DNA of 64,000 bases from JADLHS01 sp964561105. Its GTDB lineage: Bacteria; Verrucomicrobiota; Verrucomicrobiia; Limisphaerales; JADLHS01. Shown in pieces: positions 28,089 to 36,322 of this stretch. Location: contig CAZLOH010000014.1 in the NCBI GenBank assembly GCA_964561105.1, positions 32,479 through 96,478 on the forward strand, given 5' to 3'. A program made the translations under genes and the position numbers. How positions within the stretch are numbered: the stretch's first letter is position 1; every line of letters begins with the position of its first letter. The notes under the pieces were generated by a model that made no database searches, was not told the origin of the DNA, and was given only the letters and a program-made list of their open reading frames with translations.

Positions 28089-28161
28089 GTCGTTCTTGAA
28101 TACTGCTTGGAGAAGACGCGACATGGGTCTTGAAGCTAGTTAGTCCGGCACTACTCAAACC

Positions 28162-29034
28162 TCAAAGCCCAATCGGATGCCACGCGGTCTTGAACTCGAC
28201 GGTGTCGAGAATCCAATACGGATTCTCCGCTTTCGCGGTGAACCAGGCTTTCGGCCCGAGCGAGTGATTGGAGTAACGCTTGAGGTTGATGGCCGTGCCC
28301 GCTTGCAATTTCGCGGCGGTTTCGCCGTCGCCCACGCCGTCCACGATGGCGTTGACGTCCATGTGACTGGCGATATGCGGGGCGAGTTCGGCGCGCTTGC
28401 CGGTAAGCAGGTTCACCACGCCGCCAGGAAGGTCACTCGTAGCCAGGATTTCAGTGAATGTGACGGCCACCAGCGGATATTTCTCCGAGGCCACGACCAC
28501 GGCGGTATTGCCACTGAGAAGCACCGGCGACATCAGGGACACCAGCGCGACCAGTGACGGCTCATCCGGCGCGAGCACCACGACCACGCCCGTATTCTCC
28601 GGCGTGGTGAAGTTGAAGTGCGACGTGGCCACGGGATTCACGCTGCCGAAGACCTGCTGGTACTTGTCCGTCCAGCCGGCGTAATGCACGAGACGGTCAA
28701 TCGCCAGCGTCACTTCGCGTTTGGCGGCGGCAGCGCTGACGCCAGTGGCGCGCGCAATCTCGGTGACGAGTTCGCGGGCGCGGTTTTGCAGCATCTCGCC
28801 GGCGCGATAAAGAATCTGGCCGCGATTGTAGGCGGTGGCCTGGCTCCAGCCCTCCACCGCGTTGCGTGCCGCGACGACCGCATCGCGGAAATCCTTGCGT
28901 GAGGCGTGGCTGAAGTTGTCGAGGTGTTCACCCTTCGCGGACCTGGCGGGCAGGTAGCGCCCGCTTTCGCTGCGCGGGAATTTGCCGCCGATGTAAAGTT
29001 TGTAGGTCTTTTTGACGTCGAGGCGCGAAGGCAT
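28162..29034 (-). CDS. Short aldehyde dehydrogenase-family protein without catalytic cysteine
   Basis: 290 residues, a little over half a normal ALDH (~480-500). It has the N-terminal entry block (YKLYIGGKFPRSESGRYLP) and the NAD-binding half: SPVLLSGNTAVVVASEKYP and the SDLPGGVVNLLTG block. The sequence then ends at AWHPIGL with no recognisable catalytic Cys segment. The usual PWNFP motif reads VVLAPDEP. The frame is clean and the termini look natural, so this is probably a real short family (pseudo-enzyme or subunit) rather than a truncation by the nearby insertion element, which lies outside it. Partner and substrate are unknown. Confidence 0.75.
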   Translation of the reverse strand: MPSRLDVKKTYKLYIGGKFPRSESGRYLPARSAKGEHLDNFSHASRKDFRDAVVAARNAVEGWSQATAYNRGQILYRAGEMLQNRARELVTEIARATGVSAAAAKREVTLAIDRLVHYAGWTDKYQQVFGSVNPVATSHFNFTTPENTGVVVVLAPDEPSLVALVSLMSPVLLSGNTAVVVASEKYPLVAVTFTEILATSDLPGGVVNLLTGKRAELAPHIASHMDVNAIVDGVGDGETAAKLQAGTAINLKRYSNHSLGPKAWFTAKAENPYWILDTVEFKTAWHPIGL

Positions 29035-29112
29035 GGGCGAAGACTAGAACAGCCGTCGTGTTGCGGCAAGAACACAGGGGTGCGATTGAAGCGGCGGCCA
29101 GCGAAGTGGAAC

Positions 29113-29222
29113 CGCTCGCGCGGCGAGCGATAGCGACGGGTCGGGCGGCGCCCCGACTGACAGTCGCACCGCCTTGGTTTCCGCCCGCTGCACGCGGGCG
29201 GAGTGCTCGCGGCGCGAGCACT
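29113..29222. repeat. Cluster of three perfect GC-rich hairpins
   Basis: cgctcgc-gcg-gcgagcg (29113-29129), ccgcccgc-tgcac-gcgggcgg (29181-29201) and, directly adjoining, agtgctcgc-ggc-gcgagcact (29202-29222). They lie in the 297-bp divergent region between the ALDH-like and DUF748 genes. They may be REP-like elements or act on transcription of either gene. Confidence 0.65.
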
Positions 29223-29331
29223 GCCACCAGCAGAGCGGAGCGTCACTCCCAATCGCACTCAAACATGGCGGAAGCTTGCCGTCCGGAGGGAATTCGATAG
29301 TGTGAAGGCTCGCGACCGTGTCCAAAACCAC

Positions 29332-32300
29332 ATGAGTTCGACCATCACAACGACACTTGCGCCGCCAGCGCCGCTCCGCAAACCGACGCGGTGGAAGCGC
29401 AACTTGCTGATCGGATTGTTGGTTTACACCGTGGTTGGCTTCTTCATCGTGCCGCCGATTGTGAAATGGCAGCTCCAGAAACAACTGCCGGCCTACCTGC
29501 ACCGGCAGGCCGTAGTGAAACAGGTGAAGGTTAATCCGTTCGCGCTGTCACTCACCGTGCGCGGGCTTTCGTTGACGGAAACCAACGGCGCGCCGTTCGT
29601 CGGCTTCGATGAGCTGTATGTGAACTTTCAACTTTCGTCGCTGTTCCGCTGGGCGTGGACTTTCAGCGAGGTTGAGCTCGCGGGGCCGAAGGCAACCGTC
29701 GTGTGGTTCAAGAATGGCCGGTTCAATTTCAGTGACTTGCTGACCAACAGCGCGTCGTCGGACAAGCCGTTCACGCTGCCGCCGGCCTTGGTGCAGCACC
29801 TGAGCATCACGAACGCCTTGTTGACGGTCACCGACGAGAACCCGCCCACGCCATTTCATACGGAGTACGGGCCGACGCATGTCGAGATTCGAAATCTCAG
29901 CACCCGTCCCAACGAGACCGGTCCATATTCCATCGAGGTGAAATCCGATGCGGGCGAATCCTTCTCCTGGTCCGGCACGGTTTCGCTGAATCCGCCGGGG
30001 TCGCGGGGAGCGTTCGAATTGCGCAACATTCCGCCGGCCAAGTACAGTCCGTACGCGGCCTATTTCACGACCCTGCGCGTCGCGCGGGGCACGCTGGAGG
30101 TGAGCGCCAATTACGACGTCGCGCTGGCCGGCTTTCCGCCGCAGGTGGAGGTGTCCAACCTGGTGGTGCGGTTGCGCGATTTCGAGGTGAAGTCACCGCA
30201 GGCGGACAAAACCTTGCTGGCGGTGGACGAATTTTCGGTGGAAGGCGGTAGTGCGAGTTTGACGAATGCAACTGTCCGCGTGCCGCTGGTAATTCAAAAA
30301 GGCGGCTCGGCTTTCGTGCTGCGTGAACCCTCCGGCCATCTGGAGGTGGAGAAGTATGTGCAGGTGCCGACGAACGCGTTCGTGGTCATCCGGCAGTATG
30401 CGTTCCGGTTGCAACAGGCGTTGCGCGTGCCGTTGCGCGCTTACCTGGATGAATTGCGCGTGGAGAATTTCAAGGTTGAAGCGGAGGATCGTTCGTTGCC
30501 CACGCCGGCCAGGCTCGGCCTGGAGCAGATCAATGTTTCGGTCAAGGGCGTTTCCAATCAAACCAACGCGCCGATAGCCGTGACCTGGGATGCCCGGTGG
30601 CGGGACGGCGGGCAAATCCAGGTGAAGTCCACGGGCACGTTGTTGCCACCGGCTTCGCAAGCCGACATCGTGGTGAGCAACCTCTCGCTCGCGCCGTTGC
30701 AACCGTATGCGGAGCCGCGCGTCAATCTCGCGCTGCAATCCGGGGCGTTGAACGTGCACGGCGCGGCGCGGTTCGATCCGGTCAATACGAATACGCCGTT
30801 GCTCACGTTCCAGGGCGATGTTTCCCTGACGAACTTCCGGAGTTCGGATACGATCACGGGTCAGGAATTTCTCGATTGGGAAAATCTGGGCGTGCGAGGC
30901 ATTGACTTCACTTTGGCGCCAACGCAACTGGGAATTGACGAAGTGAAGTTCACCGGATTGCGCGTGAATCTGGTGGTGAGTTCCAACGGCCAGCCCAGCG
31001 TGCTCGGGTTGATCAAACCGCCGCCCGCATCCGCCGGGCCGGCCAATTCGAGCCCGGCGGAACCGGCGGCGGGCGGATTCAAGATGCCGGCGCTGGAGTT
31101 GTTCCCGGTAAAACTGGGCGCGCTGGTGTTCGAGCACGGGTCGCTGGGCGCGGACGATGAATCGTTGACGCCGCGATTCAAAACCCGCGTGGAAGAATTC
31201 AGCGGCAGCGTGAAGGACATCACCTTTCCGGGATTGGCGCGGGCGACGGTGGACCTGCACGGCAAGGTGAGCGCGCTCGCGCCGTTTGCGGTGACGGGCT
31301 CGGTTACGCCGGATTTGACGAATCCGTTCGTGGATTTGACGGTCACCTTCACGAACACGGACCTCACGCCGTTCACGCCGTACAGCGAGAAATTTGCCGG
31401 CTACCCGCTGAACAAGGGCAAGCTCGCGTTTGACGTGCATTACCTGATTGAGAACCGTGCCGTGAAGGGCGAGAACGCCGTGACCGTGGATCAACTGACC
31501 TTCGGTGCGCACAACCAGAGTCCGTTCGCGACGAAACTGCCGGTCAAGCTGGGCGTGGCCTTGTTGAAAGATCGCAATGGACGCATCGCCCTCAACGTGC
31601 CGGTGAGCGGAAGTCTGGACGATCCCAAGTTCAAGCTCGGCGGCGTGGTGTGGCAGGTGATCGTGAACACCCTCGTGAAGGCAGCCACTTCGCCCTTCGC
31701 CTTGCTCGGCGCGTTGGTGGGTGGGGGCGAGGAAATGCAATATGTGGATTTTGATCCCGGCTCGGCAACCTTGAACGACAGCCAGACCAACAAGCTGGTC
31801 AAGCTTACCAAGGCGCTTTACGAACGGCCCGCGCTGAATCTGGAGATCGGGGCAACCTACGATCCGCAAAGTGACACCGACGCTTTGGGTCGGCAAAACC
31901 TGCGGGAGAAAATGAAGACGCTGCGCCTCCAGGAAATCGTGAAACGCGGCCGGCCCGCGCCACCGCGCGACGGATTGGTCCTGAACGATTCCGATTACGA
32001 ACGGTTGCTGCGCGCGGCGTATCGGGAGGCGTTCAACACCACGCCGGAAGCGGCGTTGCGCGAGGCGCTCTCCGGGGGGTCCACCAACGCCCCGGGAAGC
32101 GGCCCATCGGCGGTGTCGCCGACGCCGACCACTTCGGGCTTGGGCAAAGGCGCGGTTGCATTGCTGCAAAAGAGCAAGTCTTTGGCGGAGCTCCAGCAGC
32201 AAACGCAACCAACCGCTTCAGGTGCGTCGTCGAAGCCGAGGACTGAGCGCGAGTTGATCCGTGACGAATTGGAGCGGCGCTTGATGACCACGACGCCCGT

Positions 32301-32460
32301 GACTGACGCCGAACTGGTTGAACTGATGCAGCGACGCGCGGAAACCGTGCGGAAATTCATGGCTGACACCGGCGTGCCCGCCGACCGGCTCTTTCTCCTG
32401 ACGCCGAAGGTGGACGCGTCCGCCCTGGGCAAGGCGCGCGCGGTGTTCTCGCTGAATTGA
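29332..32460 (+). CDS. DUF748 / AsmA-like envelope protein
   Basis: 1042 residues from MSSTITTTLAPP; the open frame upstream to 29203 is repeat-derived. One membrane segment follows a basic stretch (LLIGLLVYTVVGFFIVPPIV, ~residues 25-44), so the bulk lies in the periplasm. It consists of long beta-rich repeats with DUF748 marks such as PFALSLTVRGLSL, AVDEFSVEGG and YVDFDPGSATLND. DUF748 belongs to the AsmA/TamB-like group of bridge proteins linked to lipid transfer and outer-membrane integrity; a similar role here is inference. The two methyltransferase genes follow 13 bp downstream on the same strand. Confidence 0.85.
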   Translation: MSSTITTTLAPPAPLRKPTRWKRNLLIGLLVYTVVGFFIVPPIVKWQLQKQLPAYLHRQAVVKQVKVNPFALSLTVRGLSLTETNGAPFVGFDELYVNFQLSSLFRWAWTFSEVELAGPKATVVWFKNGRFNFSDLLTNSASSDKPFTLPPALVQHLSITNALLTVTDENPPTPFHTEYGPTHVEIRNLSTRPNETGPYSIEVKSDAGESFSWSGTVSLNPPGSRGAFELRNIPPAKYSPYAAYFTTLRVARGTLEVSANYDVALAGFPPQVEVSNLVVRLRDFEVKSPQADKTLLAVDEFSVEGGSASLTNATVRVPLVIQKGGSAFVLREPSGHLEVEKYVQVPTNAFVVIRQYAFRLQQALRVPLRAYLDELRVENFKVEAEDRSLPTPARLGLEQINVSVKGVSNQTNAPIAVTWDARWRDGGQIQVKSTGTLLPPASQADIVVSNLSLAPLQPYAEPRVNLALQSGALNVHGAARFDPVNTNTPLLTFQGDVSLTNFRSSDTITGQEFLDWENLGVRGIDFTLAPTQLGIDEVKFTGLRVNLVVSSNGQPSVLGLIKPPPASAGPANSSPAEPAAGGFKMPALELFPVKLGALVFEHGSLGADDESLTPRFKTRVEEFSGSVKDITFPGLARATVDLHGKVSALAPFAVTGSVTPDLTNPFVDLTVTFTNTDLTPFTPYSEKFAGYPLNKGKLAFDVHYLIENRAVKGENAVTVDQLTFGAHNQSPFATKLPVKLGVALLKDRNGRIALNVPVSGSLDDPKFKLGGVVWQVIVNTLVKAATSPFALLGALVGGGEEMQYVDFDPGSATLNDSQTNKLVKLTKALYERPALNLEIGATYDPQSDTDALGRQNLREKMKTLRLQEIVKRGRPAPPRDGLVLNDSDYERLLRAAYREAFNTTPEAALREALSGGSTNAPGSGPSAVSPTPTTSGLGKGAVALLQKSKSLAELQQQTQPTASGASSKPRTERELIRDELERRLMTTTPVTDAELVELMQRRAETVRKFMADTGVPADRLFLLTPKVDASALGKARAVFSLN

Positions 32461-32473
32461 GGCCGTCGCCCGA

Positions 32474-33667
32474 ATGAAACACGCGACCCCAGCGGAAAAG
32501 ATTTGCGGGCAATTTGTCGAGAGCCTCGCGCGGGGGACTTTCGCGCGTCTGGTTCTATCCTCGCCGGTGGAGGCGGGCGACTCGCCGCAGAAGGTTTTAG
32601 GACGTTTTATCATGGTGAAAGGCGAACCACAGCTTTCGCTTACGTTGCGGTATGCCACACGGGATGTGACGCGCAATCTGCCCACCGGCTTGGCAGTGGA
32701 CTGGTTGCGGGAGCAGTTGGGGAGCGCTTTCCGCAGCGCGCTGATTTGCACCACCCAGCGGGACTGGCAATTCATCTCCACCGAGGCGGGCGCGGCGCGG
32801 CTGATTGAACATCAACCGTCGAGCAAGCAAACGCCCTCGCGCGAACATGACCAGAAGCGTGCCGGGCTGCTCGATGAATCGGCGAACGACTGGTTGCAGG
32901 GACTGGGCATCCTGGATCGCGAGGGGCGGTTGCGCGCTTCGATGGCGGACAAACATCGCCAGATCAATCATTACCTCGAAATTTTTTTGCATCTGGCGGC
33001 CGACTGTGGCTGGAGGAAATCAACGGCGGTGCCGACCTTGCGGATCGCGGACATGGGCTGCGGCAAAGGTTATCTGACGTTCGGGCTGTGGCATTTGCTG
33101 CATCGCGTCTGGCGCCGGCCGGTGAAGGTGACGGGGGTCGAGGCCCGCGTTGATTTGGTGGCAACCACCAGCAAGCTGGCCCGACAGATCCAAGCGGAAG
33201 GCCTGGAGTTTGTAGCCGGGGCGATTGAATCCGTCCAATTGCCGGACGTGGATGCGCTGATTGCGTTGCATGCCTGCAACACGGCGACCGACGCCGCCAT
33301 CAAACGTGACATCGAGTTGGGCGCCAAGTTGATTGTGGTGGCCCCCTGCTGTCACCAGGAGCTTCGCCCTCAACTCGGGAAACCCGAGCCGCTCGCACCG
33401 GTGCTGCGGCACGGCTTGATGGCGGAACGCATGGCGGAATGGGTGACCGATGGCTTGCGGGCGTTGTTCCTCGAATGGGCCGGTTATCGGACGAAGGTGA
33501 TGGAATTCGTGGGTAGCGAGCACACGCCGAAAAATCTGATGATCGCCGCGGTGCGGGAATCCGAACCGTTTGCCGATCCGGCGGCGCGGAAGCGCCTCGA
33601 GGAGTTCAAGCTCTTTTTCACCATCAAGCAGCAGGCTTTGGACTCGTTGCTTCCGGCCGGCGCATGA
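32474..33667 (+). CDS. Class I SAM-dependent methyltransferase (Methyltransf_32-like)
   Basis: 397 residues. An N-terminal ~170-residue region of unknown role is followed by a Rossmann methyltransferase with motif I IADMGCGKGYLTFGL, a GVEARVDLV acid region and the block DALIALHACNTATD, then VVAPCCHQEL. This pattern fits the Methyltransf_32 (METTL25/GSTCD-like) group. The substrate is unknown; an RNA target is plausible because the next gene overlaps it by 4 bp (ATGA) and encodes an Rsm22-like protein. It probably shares a transcript with the DUF748 gene upstream. Confidence 0.82.
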   Translation: MKHATPAEKICGQFVESLARGTFARLVLSSPVEAGDSPQKVLGRFIMVKGEPQLSLTLRYATRDVTRNLPTGLAVDWLREQLGSAFRSALICTTQRDWQFISTEAGAARLIEHQPSSKQTPSREHDQKRAGLLDESANDWLQGLGILDREGRLRASMADKHRQINHYLEIFLHLAADCGWRKSTAVPTLRIADMGCGKGYLTFGLWHLLHRVWRRPVKVTGVEARVDLVATTSKLARQIQAEGLEFVAGAIESVQLPDVDALIALHACNTATDAAIKRDIELGAKLIVVAPCCHQELRPQLGKPEPLAPVLRHGLMAERMAEWVTDGLRALFLEWAGYRTKVMEFVGSEHTPKNLMIAAVRESEPFADPAARKRLEEFKLFFTIKQQALDSLLPAGA

Positions 33668-34644
33668 ACTGGGACGCGATTGATTGGAGCGCCCTGGAGC
33701 GAATGCGCGCGGCCTTTCTGCAAAGCACGGCGGGCGCGGCGGATTATTGGCAGCGCGAATCGGACCTGGCGAGTTACGATCTGACGTTTGCCCAGCGCAT
33801 CGGCTGGAAATGGGATTACGTGCTCAAGGAGCTGAAGCGGCGCGGTTGGTCGCCGCCCCCGGGTGAACTGCTGGACTGGGGTTGCGGCAGTGGCATTGCC
33901 GGGCGGGCGTTCCTGGATCATTTCGGCGGGAACGCGGTCAGCGGAATGCGGCTGTGGGATCGTTCGGCGCTGGCGGTTGCTTATGCCACCGCTCGCGCCA
34001 GGGCAAAGTATCCGAAGTTAAAGATTCGAGCCGGGTCGGAGTCCGATGCTCCACCGGCGACGCTGCTCATAAGTCATGTCCTCACCGAACTGACCCAGCC
34101 ACAGACTGAATTGCTGGTGGAACTCGCGGCCACGGCCGAGTGCGTCCTTTGGGTCGAGCCGGGCAGCTACGAAGCGAGTCTGACCTTGATTGCGGTGCGA
34201 GAGCGGATGCGCGGCCCGTTCAAGGTCGTGGCGCCCTGCACGCACCAAGGACGCTGTGGGATTCTGTCGCCGGAGAACGAACGGCATTGGTGTCATCATT
34301 TTGCCGCTTCGCCGCCGGAGGTTTTCACCGATGGCAACTGGGCGCGATTCGCCAGCCTGCTCGGGATTGAGCTGCGGGATTTGCCGTTGAGTTTTCTGGT
34401 GTTGGACAAACGTCCCGCGCCAGCGTTCCCGACGGATGCCGGGCGCGTGATCGGCCATCCGCGGATTTACAAGGGCCACGCGTTGTTGCTGGGTTGTGAT
34501 GCGATGGGCGTCAGCGAACGGAAGTTGACGAAACGCAAATTCCCGGAGAAATTCCGCGCCTGGCGCAAGGGGAACGCAGAAGTGCTGCGCCAATGGCGGT
34601 GCGTGGACGGAGAAATCGTAGCGATAAAGCCGCTGGATGGCTGA
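33664..34644 (+). CDS. Rsm22/METTL17-like ribosome-assembly methyltransferase
   Basis: 326 residues. Motif I is LLDWGCGSGIAGRAFL. The segment VVAPCTHQGRCGIL...HWCHHF carries the cysteines that bind an iron-sulfur cluster in Rsm22/METTL17 proteins. The start ATG overlaps the stop of the preceding methyltransferase gene, so translation is probably coupled. Mitochondrial members bind the small ribosomal subunit during assembly; bacterial members are poorly studied, so ribosome binding is inference. The catalytic role is uncertain even in eukaryotes. Confidence 0.85.
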   Translation: MNWDAIDWSALERMRAAFLQSTAGAADYWQRESDLASYDLTFAQRIGWKWDYVLKELKRRGWSPPPGELLDWGCGSGIAGRAFLDHFGGNAVSGMRLWDRSALAVAYATARARAKYPKLKIRAGSESDAPPATLLISHVLTELTQPQTELLVELAATAECVLWVEPGSYEASLTLIAVRERMRGPFKVVAPCTHQGRCGILSPENERHWCHHFAASPPEVFTDGNWARFASLLGIELRDLPLSFLVLDKRPAPAFPTDAGRVIGHPRIYKGHALLLGCDAMGVSERKLTKRKFPEKFRAWRKGNAEVLRQWRCVDGEIVAIKPLDG

Positions 34645-34667
34645 GCGTTCGGGTCGCCAAAACGAAA

Positions 34668-34695
34668 AACCCCTTCCGGCTGGCCGGAAGGGGTT
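34668..34695 (-). terminator. Rho-independent terminator of the porin gene
   Basis: A 12-bp perfect stem (34668-34679 with 34684-34695) with a 4-base loop. On the minus strand it is followed by a T-rich tail (gtttttcgtttt). It lies 17 bp past the porin stop codon and could also slow transcripts coming from the Rsm22-like gene. Confidence 0.88.
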
Positions 34696-34711
34696 GAAGT
34701 GGCGGATCAGA

Positions 34712-35938
34712 TCAGAATTTGTAGATGAAGTTGGCCGCGAGCATCGTGGCGTTCTTCTGGTTGTTGATGCCCTGGCTGTTCACGAAGCCGGTGGTGTTCG
34801 GTCCGAGCCAGTTGACATCGCAACTGTGATCCCAGCGGAATTCGAGCCGGCTGATGACGTTTTCCCAGAGGTCGTATTGAACGGTGGCGGTTAGTTCGAA
34901 GCCGTCCAGGCTGGAATTGGGCGCGCCCGCGTTGCCTTCGACGTAAACATACTCGCCGCGACCATGGAAGCTCAACTTCTCGGTCGCCTGATAGGAAACG
35001 TACAGGCCCGGGACGATCATGGAGTTGGCCGTGGTGGGTTGGTTGTGCGCGTAGAGGTAGTCGAGCGCGGCTCCGACCTTCAGCCCGGTCAGGCCGGTGT
35101 TCAGAGTGCTACCGAAGTAGTAGTTCACCACATTTTGTCCGCCCGTCGCAAAGGGCGTAAAGGACGCCAAGAGTCCGGTGCCCCCGCCGGCATTCGGGTT
35201 GTAGCCCGTAATGAACCCGGCGTAGAACGACGAACCCGCCGCCCAACCCCATTCGCTCGGCGCCGTGTATGCCAGCGCTCCGGTATAAGTCTTGAACGAA
35301 GTGCCGTTAGGCGACAATTGCTGGCTTCCGTTGATGGCCGGGCCGTAGCTGTTGGCGATGGCGAACGTGGCGGAGAACTCGTCAGTGAACCGGTACGTTC
35401 CGAGCAGGCCGGTGAGGGTCGTCGGCTCGATCGAGAAGCCGTAGGACCGGGTCATGTTCGGATTGTTCCCGGATTCGAGTGACTCGTAGCCAATGATGGA
35501 ATCGAAGACACCGACTTTCCAGTCAATGCCATTGCCGACCGGCGTACGCAGTGCGACATAGGCCTGGCGGATGGCGACTTGGTTGCCACCTCCCAGCGAT
35601 CCGAGGGTCGCGGCATCCGGGCCAAACCAGAGGTCGGCGCGGTAGCCCGAGGCCCATTCACTCTCATCCATCGCCTTGGCGATGCTGAGTTGAACGACGT
35701 TCAGGTCGAACCCGTCCGCCTTGTTGGCCCCGCCAAAGGTGTAGGGCGGGTAGTTGCCGCCGGGTGCGGTGGATTGGTTCCCGATGTTCCACTGTGCTGA
35801 CGTGTCCACGTAGCCGCTGATGGTGGTCGAAGACAGCGCCGATTGAACGGCATTGGGCTTCTCCTCCGCCAGGGCGACCGAGGTGAGACTGACCACGCCG
35901 ACCGCAGCCAATCCCAACGTCCATTTATTAAACTTCAT
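34712..35938 (-). CDS. Outer-membrane beta-barrel protein (BBP2/porin-like)
   Basis: 408 residues from MKFNKWTLGL, chosen because a perfect GGAGG lies 7 bp upstream; a frame to 35995 lacks this. The signal peptide ends near VALAEEK. The mature part is rich in alternating aromatic/glycine strands (ISGYVDTSAQW, GYRADLWFG, FHGRGEYVYV) and ends NFIYKF, with the terminal phenylalanine recognised by the BAM complex. It should be an outer-membrane channel for small solutes; specificity is unknown. It is monocistronic, with a strong terminator, and both signals suggest high expression. Confidence 0.85.
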   Translation of the reverse strand: MKFNKWTLGLAAVGVVSLTSVALAEEKPNAVQSALSSTTISGYVDTSAQWNIGNQSTAPGGNYPPYTFGGANKADGFDLNVVQLSIAKAMDESEWASGYRADLWFGPDAATLGSLGGGNQVAIRQAYVALRTPVGNGIDWKVGVFDSIIGYESLESGNNPNMTRSYGFSIEPTTLTGLLGTYRFTDEFSATFAIANSYGPAINGSQQLSPNGTSFKTYTGALAYTAPSEWGWAAGSSFYAGFITGYNPNAGGGTGLLASFTPFATGGQNVVNYYFGSTLNTGLTGLKVGAALDYLYAHNQPTTANSMIVPGLYVSYQATEKLSFHGRGEYVYVEGNAGAPNSSLDGFELTATVQYDLWENVISRLEFRWDHSCDVNWLGPNTTGFVNSQGINNQKNATMLAANFIYKF

Positions 35939-35945
35939 TTTGGTT

Positions 35946-35950
35946 CCTCC
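35946..35950 (-). promoter_or_regulatory. Strong Shine-Dalgarno of the porin gene
   Basis: GGAGG on the minus strand, 7 bp before the ATG at 35938. It decides between this start and upstream alternatives. Confidence 0.75.
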
Positions 35951-36079
35951 GATGTTCGTTTTCGTGTGTGTGCCCGGCTGAACTGTCCATTGCATTGTCC
36001 ATTGTTTGTCGGGATAAAACCGGTTTACCCTGACACCAACCGGCGCATTTGCGGGGATTGATAGGAAAAGTTGGGCGAT

Positions 36080-36110
36080 TTGACAACATTTTTTTTCAAC
36101 CAGGCAAATT
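36080..36110 (+). promoter_or_regulatory. Candidate promoter upstream of the PilC gene
   Basis: A consensus -35 hexamer ttgaca (36080-36085) is followed after 19 bp by caaatt/aattat in an A/T-rich patch. The -10 match is weak and the spacing long, so this is tentative. Confidence 0.25.
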
Positions 36111-36322
36111 ATGGAGCAGGGATTGCACAGACTTGGGGCATTGGCGACGAGGAATTTGGTCGCGAATCAACCCTCAGCCGCAGTCGCCGCGGCAGCAGGC
36201 GTCGGACGTCGGGCTTTGGAATGGGTGTTGCTTTTGTGAGCAGCGCGACGCTCGGGTTGCCGCCAGTGGGCCGCGTCGGTCTTGAACATTCGCGCCGAAA
36301 CGAGTATCAACGTAAATAACTT

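Larger units (their letters stand above)
25800..28124 (-). pseudogene. Ankyrin-repeat protein gene split by an IS1380-family insertion
   Basis: The 3' part (25800-26333) encodes ankyrin repeats, for example RRDVVKLFIERGANLNTKD and GHLATVEYLLSVNVG. The 5' part (28089-28124) encodes MSRLLQAVFKND. Removing bases 26334-28088 (the element plus one CTAG copy) joins them in frame across LLQAVFKND-LERIAELL, giving a 189-residue protein with no other defect. The insertion is therefore recent and the rest of the gene has not decayed. The intact protein would be a small cytoplasmic ankyrin protein of unknown partner. As it stands the 5' fragment reads into the element and the 3' fragment has no proper start. 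Confidence 0.9.
35939..36322. other. Divergent intergenic region, 384 bp
   Basis: Between the porin and PilC starts. It contains the porin ribosome-binding site, a candidate promoter at 36080-36110 and an imperfect inverted repeat around 36010-36030 (gggataaaaccggtttaccc). No gene is supported. Confidence 0.5.

Noticed and set aside
30193..32208. 671-codon minus-strand frame under the DUF748 gene
   Set aside because: His/Arg-rich product without family resemblance; a codon-bias shadow of the real gene.
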